DNA of 64,000 bases from Mycobacterium arosiense ATCC BAA-1401 = DSM 45069 (GTDB taxonomy: Bacteria > Actinomycetota > Actinomycetes > Mycobacteriales > Mycobacteriaceae), in the NCBI RefSeq assembly GCF_002086125.1, contig NZ_MVHG01000012.1:1-64000 (forward strand), read 5' to 3'. The translations under genes were made by a program, and so were the position numbers. Under the pieces are notes generated by a model, which saw only the letters and a list, made by a program, of their open reading frames with translations, was not told the origin of the DNA and did no database searches. Below, in pieces: positions 63,721 to 64,000 of the stretch (positions are counted from its first letter, which is position 1; each line of letters begins with the position of its first letter).

Positions 63721-63743
63721 GTGGCTGACACGGCCCCTGTTTC

Positions 63744-63768
63744 GTTTGGTCCCTCAGGCGACGGGTAC
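63744..63768 (+). promoter_or_regulatory. SigF-type promoter
   Basis: GTTT (63744-63747), 15-base spacer, GGGTAC (63763-63768), matching the other SigF-type promoters in this window. It would give a leader of about 100 nt before the right-edge gene. Confidence 0.7.
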
Positions 63769-63794
63769 CCGAGGTGATGATCCGCTGCGCGGGG

Positions 63795-63818
63795 GCTGGC
63801 TTCGCTGCGCCTGCCAGC
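63795..63818. repeat. Hairpin, possibly a degenerate repeat copy
   Basis: GCTGGC / GCCAGC stem around TTCGCTGCGCCT. The preceding GATGATCCGCTGCGC and the GGCTTCGCTGCGCC core loosely resemble the dispersed repeat seen in egtB, so this may be a decayed single copy. Confidence 0.3.
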
Positions 63819-63872
63819 GGAGCCGACTACGACCGCACGTATTTCGAATACGCTGGCACGCAATCGCTTTCG

Positions 63873-64000
63873 ATGAGGATGACATTGGATTACCGCAAGA
63901 ACACCCCGGTCGACCTTTCCCGTACCACCCGCGCGCACGCCGGCGAATCCCTCAAGAATGGTGCCAACGCCCCCGGCCTCGCCGGTTCGGCCGTCGCGGT
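63873..64000 (+). CDS. Start of an unidentified gene, cut by the window edge
   Basis: An open frame from ATG 63873 (or in-frame ATG 63879) runs off the right end without a stop. It begins MTLDYRKNTPVDLSRTTRAH and looks like a hydrophilic N-terminus leading to an Ala/Gly-rich stretch. Too little is visible to name it. The upstream SigF-type promoter supports a real gene. Confidence 0.45.
   Translation, partial: MRMTLDYRKNTPVDLSRTTRAHAGESLKNGANAPGLAGSAVA

Noticed and set aside
63693..63938. 81-codon minus-strand frame near the right edge
   Set aside because: No ribosome site, and it covers the SigF-type promoter and start of the plus-strand gene.

Overview
The window is high-GC actinobacterial DNA and is almost certainly from a Mycobacterium. 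From about 9.4 kb to 43.2 kb, and again at rsfB near 62 kb, the genes follow the M. tuberculosis order Rv3717 back to Rv3687c, in inverted orientation: ami1, ybaB, recR, gatD/murT, a dnaQ-like gene, leuA, ask-asd, the ergothioneine operon egtABCDE, glpK, an RDD/SpoIIM/DUF58/MoxR block, and rsfB. M. tuberculosis has no counterpart in this interval for several blocks, which look like accessory cargo: a nonribosomal peptide synthetase, a KatA-type catalase, a full selenocysteine/formate dehydrogenase island, and a stressosome operon.

Layout. 1-5693 (minus): 5' part of an NRPS (C-A-PCP-C-A, cut by the left edge). 6.2-8.8 kb: two-gene ABC exporter. 9.5-20.6 kb: cell wall amidase, EbfC/RecR, the MurT/GatD peptidoglycan amidation pair, an exonuclease, LeuA with in-frame 57-bp tandem repeats and a leader-peptide/pseudoknot regulatory element, then Ask-Asd and a secreted DUF4185 protein. 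20.7-24.3 kb: two paralogous His/Gly-rich membrane proteins, catalase, and a PknH-sensor-like secreted protein. 24.5-30.1 kb: egtABCDE, every junction overlapping, with a repeat-derived N-terminal extension on EgtB; it converges on a GCS2-like ligase plus methyltransferase pair. 32.4-43.2 kb: glpK, a PadR regulator, the RDD/SpoIIM/DUF58/MoxR/DUF4350/DUF4129 membrane block (DUF4350 carries an in-frame TAA) and a YqeY protein.

43.2-52.9 kb is a self-contained selenium island: selB and selA (minus), tRNA-Sec (minus), selD (plus), then a formate dehydrogenase whose alpha subunit is read through an in-frame UGA followed by a clear bacterial SECIS hairpin, with FeS and NrfD-like subunits. A 55-bp tandem repeat sits directly against the fdhA start codon. 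It shares its core with the repeats inside leuA and egtB, so one repeat family occupies three loci here.

52.9-62.2 kb looks like general-stress territory. An F420-type oxidoreductase, a membrane protein/PfpI pair and two further genes carry near-perfect SigF-type promoters (GTTT-N15-GGGTA). A minus-strand operon encodes RsbR, RsbS, RsbT, an RsbX-like phosphatase and a PAS-GAF-SpoIIE-HATPase protein. It ends in a haem-oxygenase-like diiron enzyme, whose 3' end overlaps a convergent methyltransferase/CDGSH pair. The divergent gene is rsfB, an anti-anti-SigF factor. The combination of stressosome, embedded oxidase and CDGSH/methyltransferase partners is the most interesting candidate for an uncharacterised system. 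All statements come from reading the sequence; no database or folding program was run.
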